This document shows positions 47,439-56,646 of a stretch of 64,000 nt of DNA, in pieces (position 1 is the first letter of the stretch; each line of letters starts with the position of its first letter). This stretch comes from Pseudescherichia vulneris NBRC 102420. GTDB taxonomy: Bacteria; Pseudomonadota; Gammaproteobacteria; Enterobacterales; Enterobacteriaceae. The DNA lies in contig NZ_BBMZ01000013.1 of assembly GCF_000759795.1 (NCBI RefSeq), forward strand, positions 1 to 64,000, given 5' to 3'. A model generated the notes under the pieces. The model saw nothing but the letters and a program-made list of their open reading frames with translations. It did not search any database and was not told where the DNA came from. The position numbers were made by a program, and so were the translations under genes.

Positions 47439-48863
47439 TTAGGGCTGGTAGAGACCGACGCCCAGTTCGTTCTCTTTACGGGTGCGGGCAATGACCGATT
47501 CCGGCGTTTCGGTTACGCGCAGGCCCATCTCCGCTTCGGTGCGCACAACGTTACCGCGCAATGAATTAGTATAGACATCGGTGATCTCAACGTCCACGAA
47601 CTTGCCGATCATGTCCGGCGTACCCTCAAAGTTAACCACGCGGTTGTTCTCAGTACGGCCCGACAGCTCCATAATGCTCTTGCGGGAGGTGCCCTCCACC
47701 AGGATACGCTGGGTGGTGCCGATCATTTTGCGGCTCCAGGCCATCGCCTGCTGGTTGATACGCTCCTGCAGAATGTAGAGACGCTGCTTCTTATCCGCTT
47801 CCGGCACATCATCGACCATATCGGCGGCTGGCGTACCCGGACGGGCAGAGAAGATAAAGCTGAAGCTCACGTCAAAGTTCACCTCGGCAATCAGCTTCAT
47901 GGTCTGCTCGAAGTCCTGGGTGGTCTCTCCCGGGAAGCCGACGATAAAGTCGGAGCTGATCTGGATATCCGGACGCGCCGCGCGCAGCTTACGGATAATC
48001 GCCTTATACTCCAGCGCGGTATGGGTCCGGCCCATTAGGTTAAGGACGCGATCCGCGCCGCTCTGTACCGGCAGGTGCAGGAAGCTCACCAGCTCCGGCG
48101 TATCGCGGTAGACCTCAATGATATCGTCGGTGAACTCAATCGGGTGGCTGGTGGTAAAGCGGATGCGGTCGATACCGTCGATAGCGGCCACCAGACGCAG
48201 CAGCTCGGCGAAGGTGCCGGTGGTGCCGTCGTAGTTCTCGCCGCGCCAGGCGTTCACGTTCTGGCCCAGCAGGTTAACTTCACGCACACCCTGCGCCGCC
48301 AGCTGGGCGATCTCAAACAGGATGTCGTCGCAGGGGCGGCTCACCTCTTCACCGCGGGTGTAGGGCACCACGCAGTAGGTGCAGTATTTATTGCAGCCTT
48401 CCATAATAGAGACGAAGGCGGTCGGACCGTCGGCACGCGGCTCCGGCAGGCGGTCAAATTTTTCGATTTCCGGGAAGCTGATATCGACGATCGGGCTGCG
48501 GTTGCCGCGCACGGAGTTGATCATCTCCGGCAGGCGGTGCAGGGTCTGTGGCCCAAACACGATGTCGACACAGCGAGCGCGCTGGCGAATAAGGTCGCCC
48601 TCCTGAGAGGCCACGCAACCGCCGACGCCAATAATCAGATCCGGATTCTTCTCTTTCAGGAGCTTCCAGCGCCCGAGCAGATGGAACACTTTCTCCTGAG
48701 CCTTCTCGCGGATAGAGCAGGTGTTAAGCAGCAGTAAATCCGCCTCTTCCGCCACGTCCGTCAACTGATAGCCGTGAGTAGCATCCAGCAGATCGGCCAT
48801 CTTCGATGAATCGTACTCGTTCATCTGACAGCCCCAGGTTTTAATATGGAGTTTTTTGGTCAT
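47439..48863 (-). CDS. miaB: tRNA-2-methylthio-N6-dimethylallyladenosine synthase
   Basis: 474 residues, radical-SAM methylthiotransferase. UPF0004 cysteines are in [18 protein letters not shown] and [11 protein letters not shown]; the SAM-cluster motif is [16 protein letters not shown] near 153-168; a TRAM domain ends the protein. It adds the methylthio group to i6A37 in tRNAs reading UNN codons. Confidence 0.98.
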   Translation of the reverse strand: MTKKLHIKTWGCQMNEYDSSKMADLLDATHGYQLTDVAEEADLLLLNTCSIREKAQEKVFHLLGRWKLLKEKNPDLIIGVGGCVASQEGDLIRQRARCVDIVFGPQTLHRLPEMINSVRGNRSPIVDISFPEIEKFDRLPEPRADGPTAFVSIMEGCNKYCTYCVVPYTRGEEVSRPCDDILFEIAQLAAQGVREVNLLGQNVNAWRGENYDGTTGTFAELLRLVAAIDGIDRIRFTTSHPIEFTDDIIEVYRDTPELVSFLHLPVQSGADRVLNLMGRTHTALEYKAIIRKLRAARPDIQISSDFIVGFPGETTQDFEQTMKLIAEVNFDVSFSFIFSARPGTPAADMVDDVPEADKKQRLYILQERINQQAMAWSRKMIGTTQRILVEGTSRKSIMELSGRTENNRVVNFEGTPDMIGKFVDVEITDVYTNSLRGNVVRTEAEMGLRVTETPESVIARTRKENELGVGLYQP

Positions 48864-49003
48864 CGACTTGCTCTATTAAACGCGAGGATTTCAGGCCGCG
48901 TATTGTAATGCTTTGGTCGGGCGCTGACCATAGTTCATCTCCCGACCCCATAAAATCGAAAATCCTGTAAACTTAAGGGAATTACAAACAAGGACAATTG
49001 ACC

Positions 49004-50179
49004 ATGGTAAATCAACCAACTGAAGTTGCCGTAGTTGGCGGCGGGATGGTCGGCGGCGCACTGGCCCTTGGCCTGGCGCAGCAGGGTTTTGCGGTCACGG
49101 TGATTGAGCAGGCCGCACCGCCCGCGTTTGACGCCAGTATAGCGCCGGACGTGCGCATTTCTGCGATAAGCACCGCATCTGTGGCACTGCTGCGCGGGCT
49201 GGGCGTCTGGGATAGCGTACTGGCGATGCGCTGCCATCCCTGGCGTCGGCTGGAGACCTGGGAGTGGGAGAACGCCCACGTGGTCTTTGACGCCAGCGAT
49301 CTTAAGCTGCCGCACCTCGGCTATATGGTTGAGAACAGTGTGTTACAGCGCGCGCTGTGGGAGGCGCTGGAGGTCCATCCGCAGGTCACGCTGCGGGCTC
49401 CTGCGATGCTCAAGGCGATGCACACCCATGGTCATCAGCATGAGCTGGTGTTTGACAATGACGAGACGCTGCTGGCAAGGCTGGTGATTGGCGCAGACGG
49501 CGCAAACTCGCAGGTGCGGCAGTGGGCGGGGATTGGCGTTCACGCCTGGCAGTATCAGCAGTCCTGTATGCTGATCACCGTGGAGTGTGAAAACGCGCCC
49601 GGCGACAGCACCTGGCAGCAGTTTACCCCGCACGGGCCGCACGCCTTCCTGCCGCTGTTCGACCGCTGGGCGTCGCTGGTGTGGTACGACACGCCAGCGC
49701 GCATTCGCCAGCTTCGCACCTTGACCATGCCACAGCTGCAACGGGAGATTGAAACCTTCTTCCCGGCCCGGCTGGGCAAGGTGACGCCGGTCGCGGCGGG
49801 TGCCTTCCCGCTGACTCGCCGCCATGCCCTACAGTATGTGAAGCCGGGACTGGCGCTGGTAGGCGATGCCGCCCACACGATCCATCCCCTGGCGGGGCAG
49901 GGGGTAAACCTTGGCTATCGCGACGTGGATGCGCTGCTGGAGGTATTGATTAATGCCCGTAGCCAGGGCGAGGAGTGGGCCAGCCAGCGCGTGCTTAAGC
50001 GCTACCAGACGCGACGGATGATGGACAACTACATTATGCAGAGCGGTATGGATCTCTTCTACGCTGGATTCAGCAACAATCTTGGTCCGCTGCGGGTGCT
50101 GCGCAACATGGGGCTGATGGCCGCCCAGCGTGCTGGGGTGCTAAAAACCCAGGCGCTGAAGTATGCGCTAGGGCTGTAA
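49004..50179 (+). CDS. ubiF: 2-polyprenyl-3-methyl-6-methoxy-1,4-benzoquinol hydroxylase
   Basis: 391 residues, a flavin monooxygenase that hydroxylates C6 in ubiquinone synthesis. The FAD motif is VAVVGGGMVGGALALGLA, the DG motif is LVIGADGANSQVRQWAGI, and GD is LALVGDAAHTIHPLAGQGVNLGY. ATG 49004 follows AAGGACAAT; a TTG two codons upstream is not used. The order ubiF beside the tRNA operon matches E. coli. Confidence 0.97.
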   Translation: MVNQPTEVAVVGGGMVGGALALGLAQQGFAVTVIEQAAPPAFDASIAPDVRISAISTASVALLRGLGVWDSVLAMRCHPWRRLETWEWENAHVVFDASDLKLPHLGYMVENSVLQRALWEALEVHPQVTLRAPAMLKAMHTHGHQHELVFDNDETLLARLVIGADGANSQVRQWAGIGVHAWQYQQSCMLITVECENAPGDSTWQQFTPHGPHAFLPLFDRWASLVWYDTPARIRQLRTLTMPQLQREIETFFPARLGKVTPVAAGAFPLTRRHALQYVKPGLALVGDAAHTIHPLAGQGVNLGYRDVDALLEVLINARSQGEEWASQRVLKRYQTRRMMDNYIMQSGMDLFYAGFSNNLGPLRVLRNMGLMAAQRAGVLKTQALKYALGL

Positions 50180-50227
50180 CGCCGGTGCCGGGGCTGCCCG
50201 GCACGCTAAGTTGATAGAAGTACAAAA

Positions 50228-50260
50228 ACAAAAAAGCCCGCCGAAGCGAGCTTTTTTGTT
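50228..50260. terminator. Bidirectional terminator between ubiF and the tRNA operon
   Basis: GCCCGC (50236-50241) / GCGAGC (50246-50251) with loop CGAA, flanked by long A and T runs (AACAAAAAA left, TTTTTTGTT right). It ends both ubiF and the tRNA transcript. Confidence 0.9.
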
Positions 50261-50265
50261 TTATG

Positions 50266-50340
50266 TGGCTGGGGTACGAGGATTCGAACCTCGGAATGCT
50301 GGAATCAGAATCCAGTGCCTTACCGCTTGGCGATACCCCA
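50266..50340 (-). tRNA. glnX: tRNA-Gln (anticodon CTG)
   Basis: 75-nt cloverleaf with acceptor stem TGGGGTA/TACCCCA, anticodon loop TTCTGAT and an encoded 3' GCCA. It is identical in body to the next gene, a duplicate. It is last in the transcript. The symbol is by position in the E. coli operon. Confidence 0.97.
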
Positions 50341-50377
50341 ACAGGGTGCGTTCGCGTGAGCAAACGTCTTTTTAAAT

Positions 50378-50452
50378 TGGCTGGGGTACGAGGATTCGAA
50401 CCTCGGAATGCTGGAATCAGAATCCAGTGCCTTACCGCTTGGCGATACCCCA
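50378..50452 (-). tRNA. glnV: tRNA-Gln (anticodon CTG)
   Basis: 75-nt cloverleaf with anticodon loop TTCTGAT and encoded CCA; same body as 50266-50340. The symbol is by operon position. Confidence 0.97.
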
Positions 50453-50500
50453 ACAATTTTTTACGTCATAAGCATCTTATGCAAGATACTCATCAGAATA

Positions 50501-50577
50501 TAGTGGCTACTACGGGAATCGAACCTGTGACCCCATCATTATGAGTGATGTGCTCTAACCAGCTGAGCTAAGTAGCC
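50501..50577 (-). tRNA. metU: tRNA-Met elongator (anticodon CAT), unusual 3' end
   Basis: 77-nt cloverleaf with anticodon loop CTCATAA. The acceptor stem is GGCTACT/AGTAGCC, whereas the sister copy has GGCTACG/CGTAGCC, a compensated base-pair change. The encoded 3' end is A-CTA, not A-CCA: one C-to-T difference in the terminal triplet. All other tRNAs in the operon encode CCA. Confidence 0.93.
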
Positions 50578-50632
50578 AAATTGTACTGCTAGTTACTCAA
50601 GACAAACGTGATAACACGAGAGTCGAAAAAAA

Positions 50633-50707
50633 TGGCTGGGGTACCTGGATTCGAACCAGGGAATGCCGGTATCAAAAACCGGTGCCTTACCGCTTGGCGA
50701 TACCCCA
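50633..50707 (-). tRNA. glnW: tRNA-Gln (anticodon TTG)
   Basis: 75-nt cloverleaf with anticodon loop TTTTGAT and encoded CCA. E. coli has two Gln(TTG) genes side by side here (glnU, glnW); only one is present. Confidence 0.96.
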
Positions 50708-50729
50708 TCCGTGCAACGCTTACTGGGAA

Positions 50730-50814
50730 TGGTGCGGGAGGCGAGACTTGAACTCGCACACCTTGCGGCGCCAGAACCTAAATCTGGTGCGTCTACCAAT
50801 TTCGCCACTCCCGC
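50730..50814 (-). tRNA. leuW: tRNA-Leu (anticodon TAG)
   Basis: 85-nt class II tRNA with a long variable arm, acceptor GCGGGAG, anticodon loop TTTAGGT and encoded CCA. Confidence 0.97.
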
Positions 50815-50823
50815 AAAAAAAGA

Positions 50824-50900
50824 TGGTGGCTACGACGGGATTTGAACCTGTGACCCCATCATTATGAGTGATGTGCTCTAACCAGCTGAGCTACGTAGCC
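50824..50900 (-). tRNA. metT: tRNA-Met elongator (anticodon CAT)
   Basis: 77-nt cloverleaf with acceptor GGCTACG/CGTAGCC, anticodon loop CTCATAA and a normal encoded CCA. It is the first gene of the operon. Confidence 0.97.
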
Positions 50901-50939
50901 ATCTTTTTTTCGCGATACCTTATCGGCGTTGCGGGGCGC

Positions 50940-50968
50940 ATTATGCGTATTGGGCCTTTCAGCGTCAA
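50940..50968 (-). promoter_or_regulatory. Promoter of the tRNA operon with stringent discriminator
   Basis: On the minus strand TTGACG (50963-50968) is spaced 17 bp from CATAAT (50940-50945), followed by the GC-rich GCGCCCCGC. This is the classic stable-RNA promoter layout, expected to be repressed by ppGpp. Confidence 0.85.
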
Positions 50969-51097
50969 CACCTTTTTCATCGAAAATTGCCGGAATGTGA
51001 CTGTTTGGTTAGGTTGCGAACAGCCTGACGTATTATTCGGCAATTATTGGTTATATCTTGATTTTAATTGAGAGATAACAAGAGCAAAACCAACAGA

Positions 51098-51120
51098 AAC
51101 GGGCCCCGCAGGACCCGTTA
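51098..51120 (-). terminator. Hairpin after asnB
   Basis: AACGGGCCC (51098-51106) pairs imperfectly with GGACCCGTT (51111-51119). The downstream U content on the minus strand is low, so termination is uncertain. Confidence 0.4.
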
Positions 51121-51141
51121 TCATCATACAGATTTTATCTG

Positions 51142-52803
51142 TTAATAGGCGGACTGGTGAACGCCTACCGCACGGCCTGATGGATCGTTCATGGTTTTGA
51201 ACGCTTCATCCCACTCAATGGCTTTTGCGGAGGAGCAGGCGACGGACGGACCGCCCGGCACGCACTCGGCTGCGCTGGCAACCGGGAACAGCTCCTCAAA
51301 CACTTCACGGTACAGGTACGCCTCTTTAGAGGTCGGCGTGTTGTACGGGAAGCGGTAGCTGGCAGTCTCCAACTGCTGGTCGCTTACCTGCTGCGCCGCC
51401 ACCTCTTTCAGGGTGTCGATCCAGCTGTAGCCTACGCCATCAGAGAACTGCTCTTTCTGACGCCATGCTACGCTTGCCGGCAGGTAGGACTCGAAGCACT
51501 CACGCAGCACGTGTTTTTCCATTTTGCCGTTGCCGCACATCTTGTCCTGCGGGTTGATACGCATCGCCACGTCGAGGAAGTTTTTATCCAGGAAGGGCAC
51601 ACGTGCCTCCACACCCCAGGCTGACATCGCTTTGTTGGCACGGGCGCAGTCAAACATATGCAGCGCCTGCAGCTTACGTACGGTCTCTTCATGCAGCTCT
51701 TTGGCATCCGGCGCTTTGTGGAAGTAGAGGTAGCCGCCAAACACTTCGTCAGAGCCTTCGCCCGAAAGCACCATCTTGATGCCCATCGCTTTGATCTTAC
51801 GTGACATCAGGTACATCGGCGTTGAGGCGCGGATGGTGGTCACGTCATAGGTCTCAATGTGGTAGATCACATCGCGGATAGCATCCAGACCTTCCTGCAC
51901 GGTGAAGTGGATCTCGTGGTGCACGGTACCCAGATGCTCAGCAACGGCCTGGGCGGCTTTCAGATCCGGTGCCCCTTCCAGGCCCACGGCAAAGGAGTGC
52001 AGCTGTGGCCACCAGGCCTCTGATTGCTCCTGATCTTCCACACGGCGTGCAGCAAACTTTTTAGTGATAGCGGAAATGATGGAGGAATCCAGGCCGCCGG
52101 AGAGCAGCACGCCGTACGGCACGTCTGACATCAGGTGGCTCTTCACTGCATCTTCCAGCGCCTGACGCAGCTTGGCTTTGTCAGTCACGTTATCTTTTAC
52201 CGCGTCGTACTCAAACCAGTCGCGCTGATAGTAGCTGCGGATCTCGCCGTCCTGGCTCCACAGGTAGCTACCCGCCGGGAACTCTTTGATGGTACGGCAG
52301 ACCGGTACCAGGGCTTTCATTTCAGATGCCACGTACATGTTGCCGTGCTCGTCGTAGCCCATGTACAGCGGGATGATACCGATATGGTCGCGACCAATCA
52401 GGTAGGCATCTTTTTCGCTATCGTAGAGTACGAAGGCAAACATACCCTGCAGCTCGTCGAGGAACGCCGGGCCTTTCTCCTGATACAGCGCCAGGATCAC
52501 TTCGCAGTCGGAGCCGGTCTGGAAATCGTAGCGATCGCCGTACTCGGCGCGCAGCGCCTGATGGTTATAGATTTCACCGTTAACGGCCAGGGCATGGGTT
52601 TTTTGGGCGTTGTAGAGCGGCTGTGCGCCAGCGTTGACGTCAACAATAGAGAGACGTTCGTGGGACAGAATCGCTTTATCGCTTGCGTATACGCCGGACC
52701 AGTCAGGACCGCGATGGCGCATCAGGCGGGAGAGCTCCAGCGCTTTCTTACGCAGTTCACCTGCATCCGTTTTAATATCCAGTACGCCAAAAATTGAACA
52801 CAT
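51142..52803 (-). CDS. asnB: Asparagine synthetase B, glutamine-hydrolysing
   Basis: 553 residues. Cys2 (MCSIFGVL) is the glutaminase nucleophile exposed after Met removal, which fixes the start at ATG 52803 behind AGAAGG; four extra residues upstream would bury it. RHRGPDWSG and NGEIYNHQALR are glutaminase motifs; the synthetase P-loop is LLSGGLDSSIIS near 231. It makes Asn from Asp, Gln and ATP. Confidence 0.98.
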   Translation of the reverse strand: MCSIFGVLDIKTDAGELRKKALELSRLMRHRGPDWSGVYASDKAILSHERLSIVDVNAGAQPLYNAQKTHALAVNGEIYNHQALRAEYGDRYDFQTGSDCEVILALYQEKGPAFLDELQGMFAFVLYDSEKDAYLIGRDHIGIIPLYMGYDEHGNMYVASEMKALVPVCRTIKEFPAGSYLWSQDGEIRSYYQRDWFEYDAVKDNVTDKAKLRQALEDAVKSHLMSDVPYGVLLSGGLDSSIISAITKKFAARRVEDQEQSEAWWPQLHSFAVGLEGAPDLKAAQAVAEHLGTVHHEIHFTVQEGLDAIRDVIYHIETYDVTTIRASTPMYLMSRKIKAMGIKMVLSGEGSDEVFGGYLYFHKAPDAKELHEETVRKLQALHMFDCARANKAMSAWGVEARVPFLDKNFLDVAMRINPQDKMCGNGKMEKHVLRECFESYLPASVAWRQKEQFSDGVGYSWIDTLKEVAAQQVSDQQLETASYRFPYNTPTSKEAYLYREVFEELFPVASAAECVPGGPSVACSSAKAIEWDEAFKTMNDPSGRAVGVHQSAY

Positions 52804-53044
52804 AACCTTCTCCATTAACCCTGTTAGTTTGCCGACGTTGCGTCATCGCGTTGTCTTATTGCTTGATTAAGAAAATGCCGCAAAGCAGGGGCGGGCGCAA
52901 GGGTTTTAGCGAGGTGAAGTTAAAAAGTGCAATCGTGATTGCCGAATAGTGAAAAAAGCACAGAGTTTGACGCCAGTTATTGATGATTATGCATTTTTAA
53001 GCTGCTTTTTTTGATGTTGGTTATCTTATGAATAGGTAAAAATG

Positions 53045-53070
53045 AAAAAACCACGTCAAGAGACGTGGTT
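53045..53070 (-). terminator. nagBAC terminator
   Basis: A perfect 9-bp stem AACCACGTC (53049-53057) / GACGTGGTT (53062-53070), loop AAGA. On the minus strand it ends in six U. Confidence 0.93.
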
Positions 53071-53077
53071 CGATCTG

Positions 53078-53108
53078 GTAGGCCCGCGCAAGCGGAGCGC
53101 CGCCGGGC
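53078..53108. repeat. REP palindrome after nagC
   Basis: GTAGGCCCGCGCAAGCGGAG followed by CGCCGCCGGGC, between the nagC stop and the terminator stem. Confidence 0.8.
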
Positions 53109-53119
53109 AATGAGCAGGG

Positions 53120-54340
53120 TTACTCCTCGAGCAGATGCTGCAGCAGCGAGCCGTTGAGCATGGCGCGCTTCACCAGCGCAAAGGCACCGATGGCCGAGCG
53201 GTGATCCAGCGTAGAGCGCACCACCGGCAGGTTTTTGCGAAACGCCTTCAGCGCCTGGGTATTGATGCAGCCCTCGATGGCAGGCAGCAGCACCTTCTCC
53301 GCCTCGACAATCTCACCGGCAATCACAATTTTCTGCGGGTTAAACAGGTTAATGGCGATAGCAATGGTTTTGCCGAGGTGGCGGCCGACGTGCTCGATGA
53401 CCTCGCAGGCTAGCGCGTCACCTTTGTTGGCCGCTTTGCAAATGGCTTTAATCGAGCAGTCGTCCAGCGTGATGCGGCTCTGGTAACCCTGCTCCAGCAG
53501 GTAGCGCACCCGCTGTTCAATCGCGGCATTGGCCGCCACGGTCTCCAGACAGCCAAAATTACCGCAGTGGCAGCGCTCTCCCAGCGGCTCGACCTGAATA
53601 TGGCCGATCTCGCCAACGTTACCGTTGCGGCCAATAAAAATGCGTCCGTTAGAGATAATGCCCGCACCCGTACCGCGATGGACGCGCACCAGAATAGAGT
53701 CCTCGCAATCCTGGCTTGCACCAAAATAGTGCTCGGCCAGCGCCAGGCTGCGGATATCGTGCCCAACAAAACAGGTCACCTTGAAGCGTTTCTCCAGCGC
53801 GCTCACCAGGCCCCAGTTCTCCACCTGAATATGCGGCATATAGCGGATCACGCCGCTCTCCGGATCCACCAGCCCCGGCAAGATCACTGAGATGGCAATC
53901 AGCTCGCGGGTTTTACGCTGGCAGGTATCAATAAAGGTGGCGATGGTATTCAGTAGGGCGTGCTCTAACGTCTCCTGGGTGCGCTCCGGCAGGGGATAGT
54001 GCTCTTCCGCCAGCACCTTGCTGCTCAAATCGTAGAGCGTCAGGGTCGTATCGTGACGACCCAGGCGCACGCCAATGGCATTGAAATTACGCGTCTCGGT
54101 AATAATAGAGATGGCGCGGCGACCACCGGTCGAGGCCTGCTGATCGACCTCTTTAATTAAACCGCGCTCAATAAGCTGTCGCGTGATTTTCGTCACGCTG
54201 GCGGGGGCAAGCTGGCTCTGCTCGGCAATTTGGATCCGCGAGATAGGCCCAAGCTGGTCGATCAGGCGGTAAACAGCCGCGCTATTAAGTTGTTTTACGA
54301 GGTCAACGTTACCAATTTGAGCTTGTCCGCCTGATGTCAT
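53120..54340 (-). CDS. nagC: N-acetylglucosamine repressor NagC (ROK family)
   Basis: 406 residues, the E. coli length. The N-terminal HTH is at about 20-65 (SRIQIAEQSQLAPASVTKITRQL); the ROK sugar-binding domain has the zinc motif CHCGNFGCLE near 247 and the Walker-like VRVHRGTGAGIISNG. It represses nagE and nagBA until GlcNAc-6-P binds. ATG 54340; 8 bp after nagA. Confidence 0.98.
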   Translation of the reverse strand: MTSGGQAQIGNVDLVKQLNSAAVYRLIDQLGPISRIQIAEQSQLAPASVTKITRQLIERGLIKEVDQQASTGGRRAISIITETRNFNAIGVRLGRHDTTLTLYDLSSKVLAEEHYPLPERTQETLEHALLNTIATFIDTCQRKTRELIAISVILPGLVDPESGVIRYMPHIQVENWGLVSALEKRFKVTCFVGHDIRSLALAEHYFGASQDCEDSILVRVHRGTGAGIISNGRIFIGRNGNVGEIGHIQVEPLGERCHCGNFGCLETVAANAAIEQRVRYLLEQGYQSRITLDDCSIKAICKAANKGDALACEVIEHVGRHLGKTIAIAINLFNPQKIVIAGEIVEAEKVLLPAIEGCINTQALKAFRKNLPVVRSTLDHRSAIGAFALVKRAMLNGSLLQHLLEE

Positions 54341-54348
54341 ACTTTTAC

Positions 54349-55497
54349 TTACTCAGTCATGACCTCGTTACCATTAACGATGGTCTTAATTACTTTAAAG
54401 TCGTGGGTAAACGCGGTCAGGTTCGCCACCATGCCGGGTGCGATGCTGCCTAACTGTTTATCAACGCCGATGGCGCGGGCCGGGTAGAGCGTTGCCATAC
54501 GCAGCGCTTCGTCCAGCGCAACGCCGACGTGCTCGACAAGATTAGCCACCCCTTCGATCATGGTTAATGCCGAACCGCTCAGGGTACCGTTCTCGTCTAC
54601 ACAGAGTCCATTACGGTAGTATATTGTTTTACCAGCAAAAATGAATTCGTCAATGACTGCACCCGCCGCCGCAGTTGCGTCGGTAACCAGGCAGAGCTTA
54701 TCGCCCTTCAGGCGCTTCGCCATCCGAACGTTAGTGAAATCAACGTGTAAGCCATCAACGATAATGCCGCAGTAGACGTCAGCATCGTCAAGGATCGCGC
54801 CGATGAGACCGGGTTCGCGCCCGGTGATATAGGGCATGGCGTTGAAAAGGTGGGTGGCAAAGGTGATACCCGCGCGGAAACCGGCTTTCGCCTCGGCGAG
54901 GGTCGAGTTAGAGTGACCCGCTGAAACCACAATCCCGGCCGTGGCCAGCTTGCGGATCACGGCAGGATCAACCATCTCCGGTGCCAGGGTCAGCTTGGTA
55001 ATCACATCGGCATTGGCACAGAGGAAATCCACCAGATCGCTGTCCGGGCGGCGCACAAAGTCAGGATCGTGGGTGCCTTTTTTCACCACGTTGAGCCACG
55101 GCCCTTCAAGATGCAGACCCAGCGCCTGGTGCGGATACTTCGCCAGATAGTCGCGCATCACCTGCACGCCCTGTTTCATCAGGTCGTCGCTAGTGGTGAT
55201 GAGGGTCGGTAAAAAGCTGGTGCAGCCCGACCGTTCGTTGGCGCGCTGCATGATCTCCAGCGTCTCTACGCTGACGGCGTCGGCAGTGTCGTTAAACTGT
55301 ACGCCGCCGCAGCCGTTCAGCTGGAGGTCGATAAAACCGGGGGCCAGATAAGCGCCGTTGAGCGAGCGCTGCTCGATCGTTGGCGGCAGGTCTGCCTGCG
55401 GGCAGAGGCGGTCGATAAGACCATCAACGACGATCAGCGCGTGATCGTCCAAAACTTCATGGCCGGTAAAAATACGGCACTGGGTTAAAGCATACAT
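54349..55497 (-). CDS. nagA: N-acetylglucosamine-6-phosphate deacetylase
   Basis: 382 residues, amidohydrolase TIM barrel. Metal-binding residues are in [10 protein letters not shown] (Glu), [11 protein letters not shown] (His) and [10 protein letters not shown] (His); the catalytic Asp is in [10 protein letters not shown]. It makes GlcN-6-P and acetate. It lies 21 bp downstream of nagB. Confidence 0.98.
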   Translation of the reverse strand: MYALTQCRIFTGHEVLDDHALIVVDGLIDRLCPQADLPPTIEQRSLNGAYLAPGFIDLQLNGCGGVQFNDTADAVSVETLEIMQRANERSGCTSFLPTLITTSDDLMKQGVQVMRDYLAKYPHQALGLHLEGPWLNVVKKGTHDPDFVRRPDSDLVDFLCANADVITKLTLAPEMVDPAVIRKLATAGIVVSAGHSNSTLAEAKAGFRAGITFATHLFNAMPYITGREPGLIGAILDDADVYCGIIVDGLHVDFTNVRMAKRLKGDKLCLVTDATAAAGAVIDEFIFAGKTIYYRNGLCVDENGTLSGSALTMIEGVANLVEHVGVALDEALRMATLYPARAIGVDKQLGSIAPGMVANLTAFTHDFKVIKTIVNGNEVMTE

Positions 55498-55518
55498 AAC
55501 AACCCCCGGGTAAAAATG

Positions 55519-56319
55519 TTACAGACCTTTGATATTTTCCGCTTCTAGCTCAGTGAAGTATTTGAGCGTCTTCACCTTTAGCTCCATGGTTGACGGTTCG
55601 TCGCACACGACTACCGCTTTCGGATGCAGCTGCAGACAGCTAATCGTCCACATGTGGTTAACGTTGCCTTCCACCGCCGCCTGCAGGGCCTGCGCTTTCA
55701 CATTGCCCAGCACGAGGATCATCACCTCTTCGGCATCCAGCAGGGTGCCCACGCCAACGGTCAGCGCATATTTCGGCACCTGATCGACGTCGCCGTCAAA
55801 AAAGCGGGAGTTTGCCACGCGGGTGTCATGGGTCAAGGTTTTAATGCGGGTGCGGGACGCCAGCGAAGAGGCCGGTTCGTTAAACGCGATGTGCCCGTCG
55901 TTGCCTACGCCACCCATGAACAGGTGAATTTTGCCGTAGGCGCGAATTTTTTCTTCATAACGGCGGCATTCTGCGTCAATATCCGGCGCGTTACCATTGA
56001 GCAGGTTGATGTTTTCTGCGGGAATATCAACGTGATCGAAAAAGTTGCGGTGCATAAAGCTGTAATAGCTCTCTGGGTGCTCTTTTGCCAGGCCGACATA
56101 TTCGTCCATGTTAAAGGTCACGACGTTCTGAAAGCTAACCTGGCCCGCTTTGTGCATTTCTACCAGCGCTTTATAGGCAGTAAGCGGGGTGCCGCCGGTG
56201 GGCAGGCCCAGAACAAACGGACGATCCGCAGTCGGTTTAAATGCGTTGATGCGGTTAACGATATGGCGGGCAGCCCATTTACCGACCTGTTCGGCACTCG
56301 TCAGGGGGATCAGTCTCAT
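55519..56319 (-). CDS. nagB: Glucosamine-6-phosphate deaminase
   Basis: 266 residues, hexameric enzyme giving fructose-6-P and ammonia. The active-site stretch [14 protein letters not shown] carries catalytic Asp141, His143 and Glu148; FNMDEYVGL holds Asp72. ATG 56319 follows AGAGGTAAAC. It is first in nagBAC, divergent from nagE. Confidence 0.98.
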   Translation of the reverse strand: MRLIPLTSAEQVGKWAARHIVNRINAFKPTADRPFVLGLPTGGTPLTAYKALVEMHKAGQVSFQNVVTFNMDEYVGLAKEHPESYYSFMHRNFFDHVDIPAENINLLNGNAPDIDAECRRYEEKIRAYGKIHLFMGGVGNDGHIAFNEPASSLASRTRIKTLTHDTRVANSRFFDGDVDQVPKYALTVGVGTLLDAEEVMILVLGNVKAQALQAAVEGNVNHMWTISCLQLHPKAVVVCDEPSTMELKVKTLKYFTELEAENIKGL

Positions 56320-56421
56320 TGTTTACCTCTACAAAGGGTGAAATTAAGATTGGCGAACGGCAGCCTGTACGCTGTTAAGCGTAACTCAGATTGCGCCATA
56401 AGCGGCGGCAGTCCGCCTTGA

Positions 56422-56441
56422 TTTTTTGAATCATAAAATAA
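56422..56441. promoter_or_regulatory. Candidate NagC operator, nagB side
   Basis: TTTTTTGAATCATAAAATAA is an A/T-rich partial palindrome about 100 bp upstream of nagB. Its centre is about 93 bp (nine helical turns) from the nagE-side operator, a spacing suited to the DNA looping known for NagC in E. coli. The match is imperfect. Confidence 0.5.
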
Positions 56442-56483
56442 GTTTTCGTTCTTAGCCAGTAACAAGGAGTGCAAATAACGATA

Positions 56484-56505
56484 TTTGGTGATTGTAATCA
56501 CAAAA
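56484..56505. promoter_or_regulatory. CRP site between nagB and nagE
   Basis: The core GTGA-TTGTAA-TCAC (56488-56501) has perfect inner half-sites. It lies between the two NagC operator candidates in the 327-bp divergent spacer, as expected for catabolite activation of both nag promoters. Confidence 0.85.
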
Positions 56506-56513
56506 AATGCGCG

Positions 56514-56536
56514 TTTAATTTGCGAGGCGAATTAAA
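56514..56536. promoter_or_regulatory. NagC operator, nagE side
   Basis: TTTAATTTGC-GAG-GCGAATTAAA is a nearly perfect 10+10 palindrome, the A/T-flanked form seen in NagC operators, about 110 bp upstream of nagE. Confidence 0.75.
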
Positions 56537-56646
56537 TTTCCACACACTTGAACAGTCTGCGTAAAACGACCGCGTTACAGGGTTAGTTTAACTATAAAAA
56601 ATGGTTAGTGATGAGGCTCAGCGGAGTTTCATAGGGGGGTATAAAA

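Larger units (their letters stand above)
52804..53119. other. asnB-nagC spacer lacking umpH (nagD)
   Basis: The gap of 316 bp holds an AT-rich upstream region of asnB (52804-53040), the nag terminator and a REP. In E. coli umpH (nagD) lies here after nagC; no trace of its coding sequence is visible. Confidence 0.75.

Noticed and set aside
50263-50867. Short frames across the tRNA operon
   Set aside because: They read through tRNA genes; the repeated peptide pattern comes from the duplicated tRNA sequence, not from proteins.
50266-50900. Regularly spaced near-identical units resembling an array
   Set aside because: They are tRNA genes with cloverleaf structure, not CRISPR repeats; no CRISPR array or cas gene is seen in the window.
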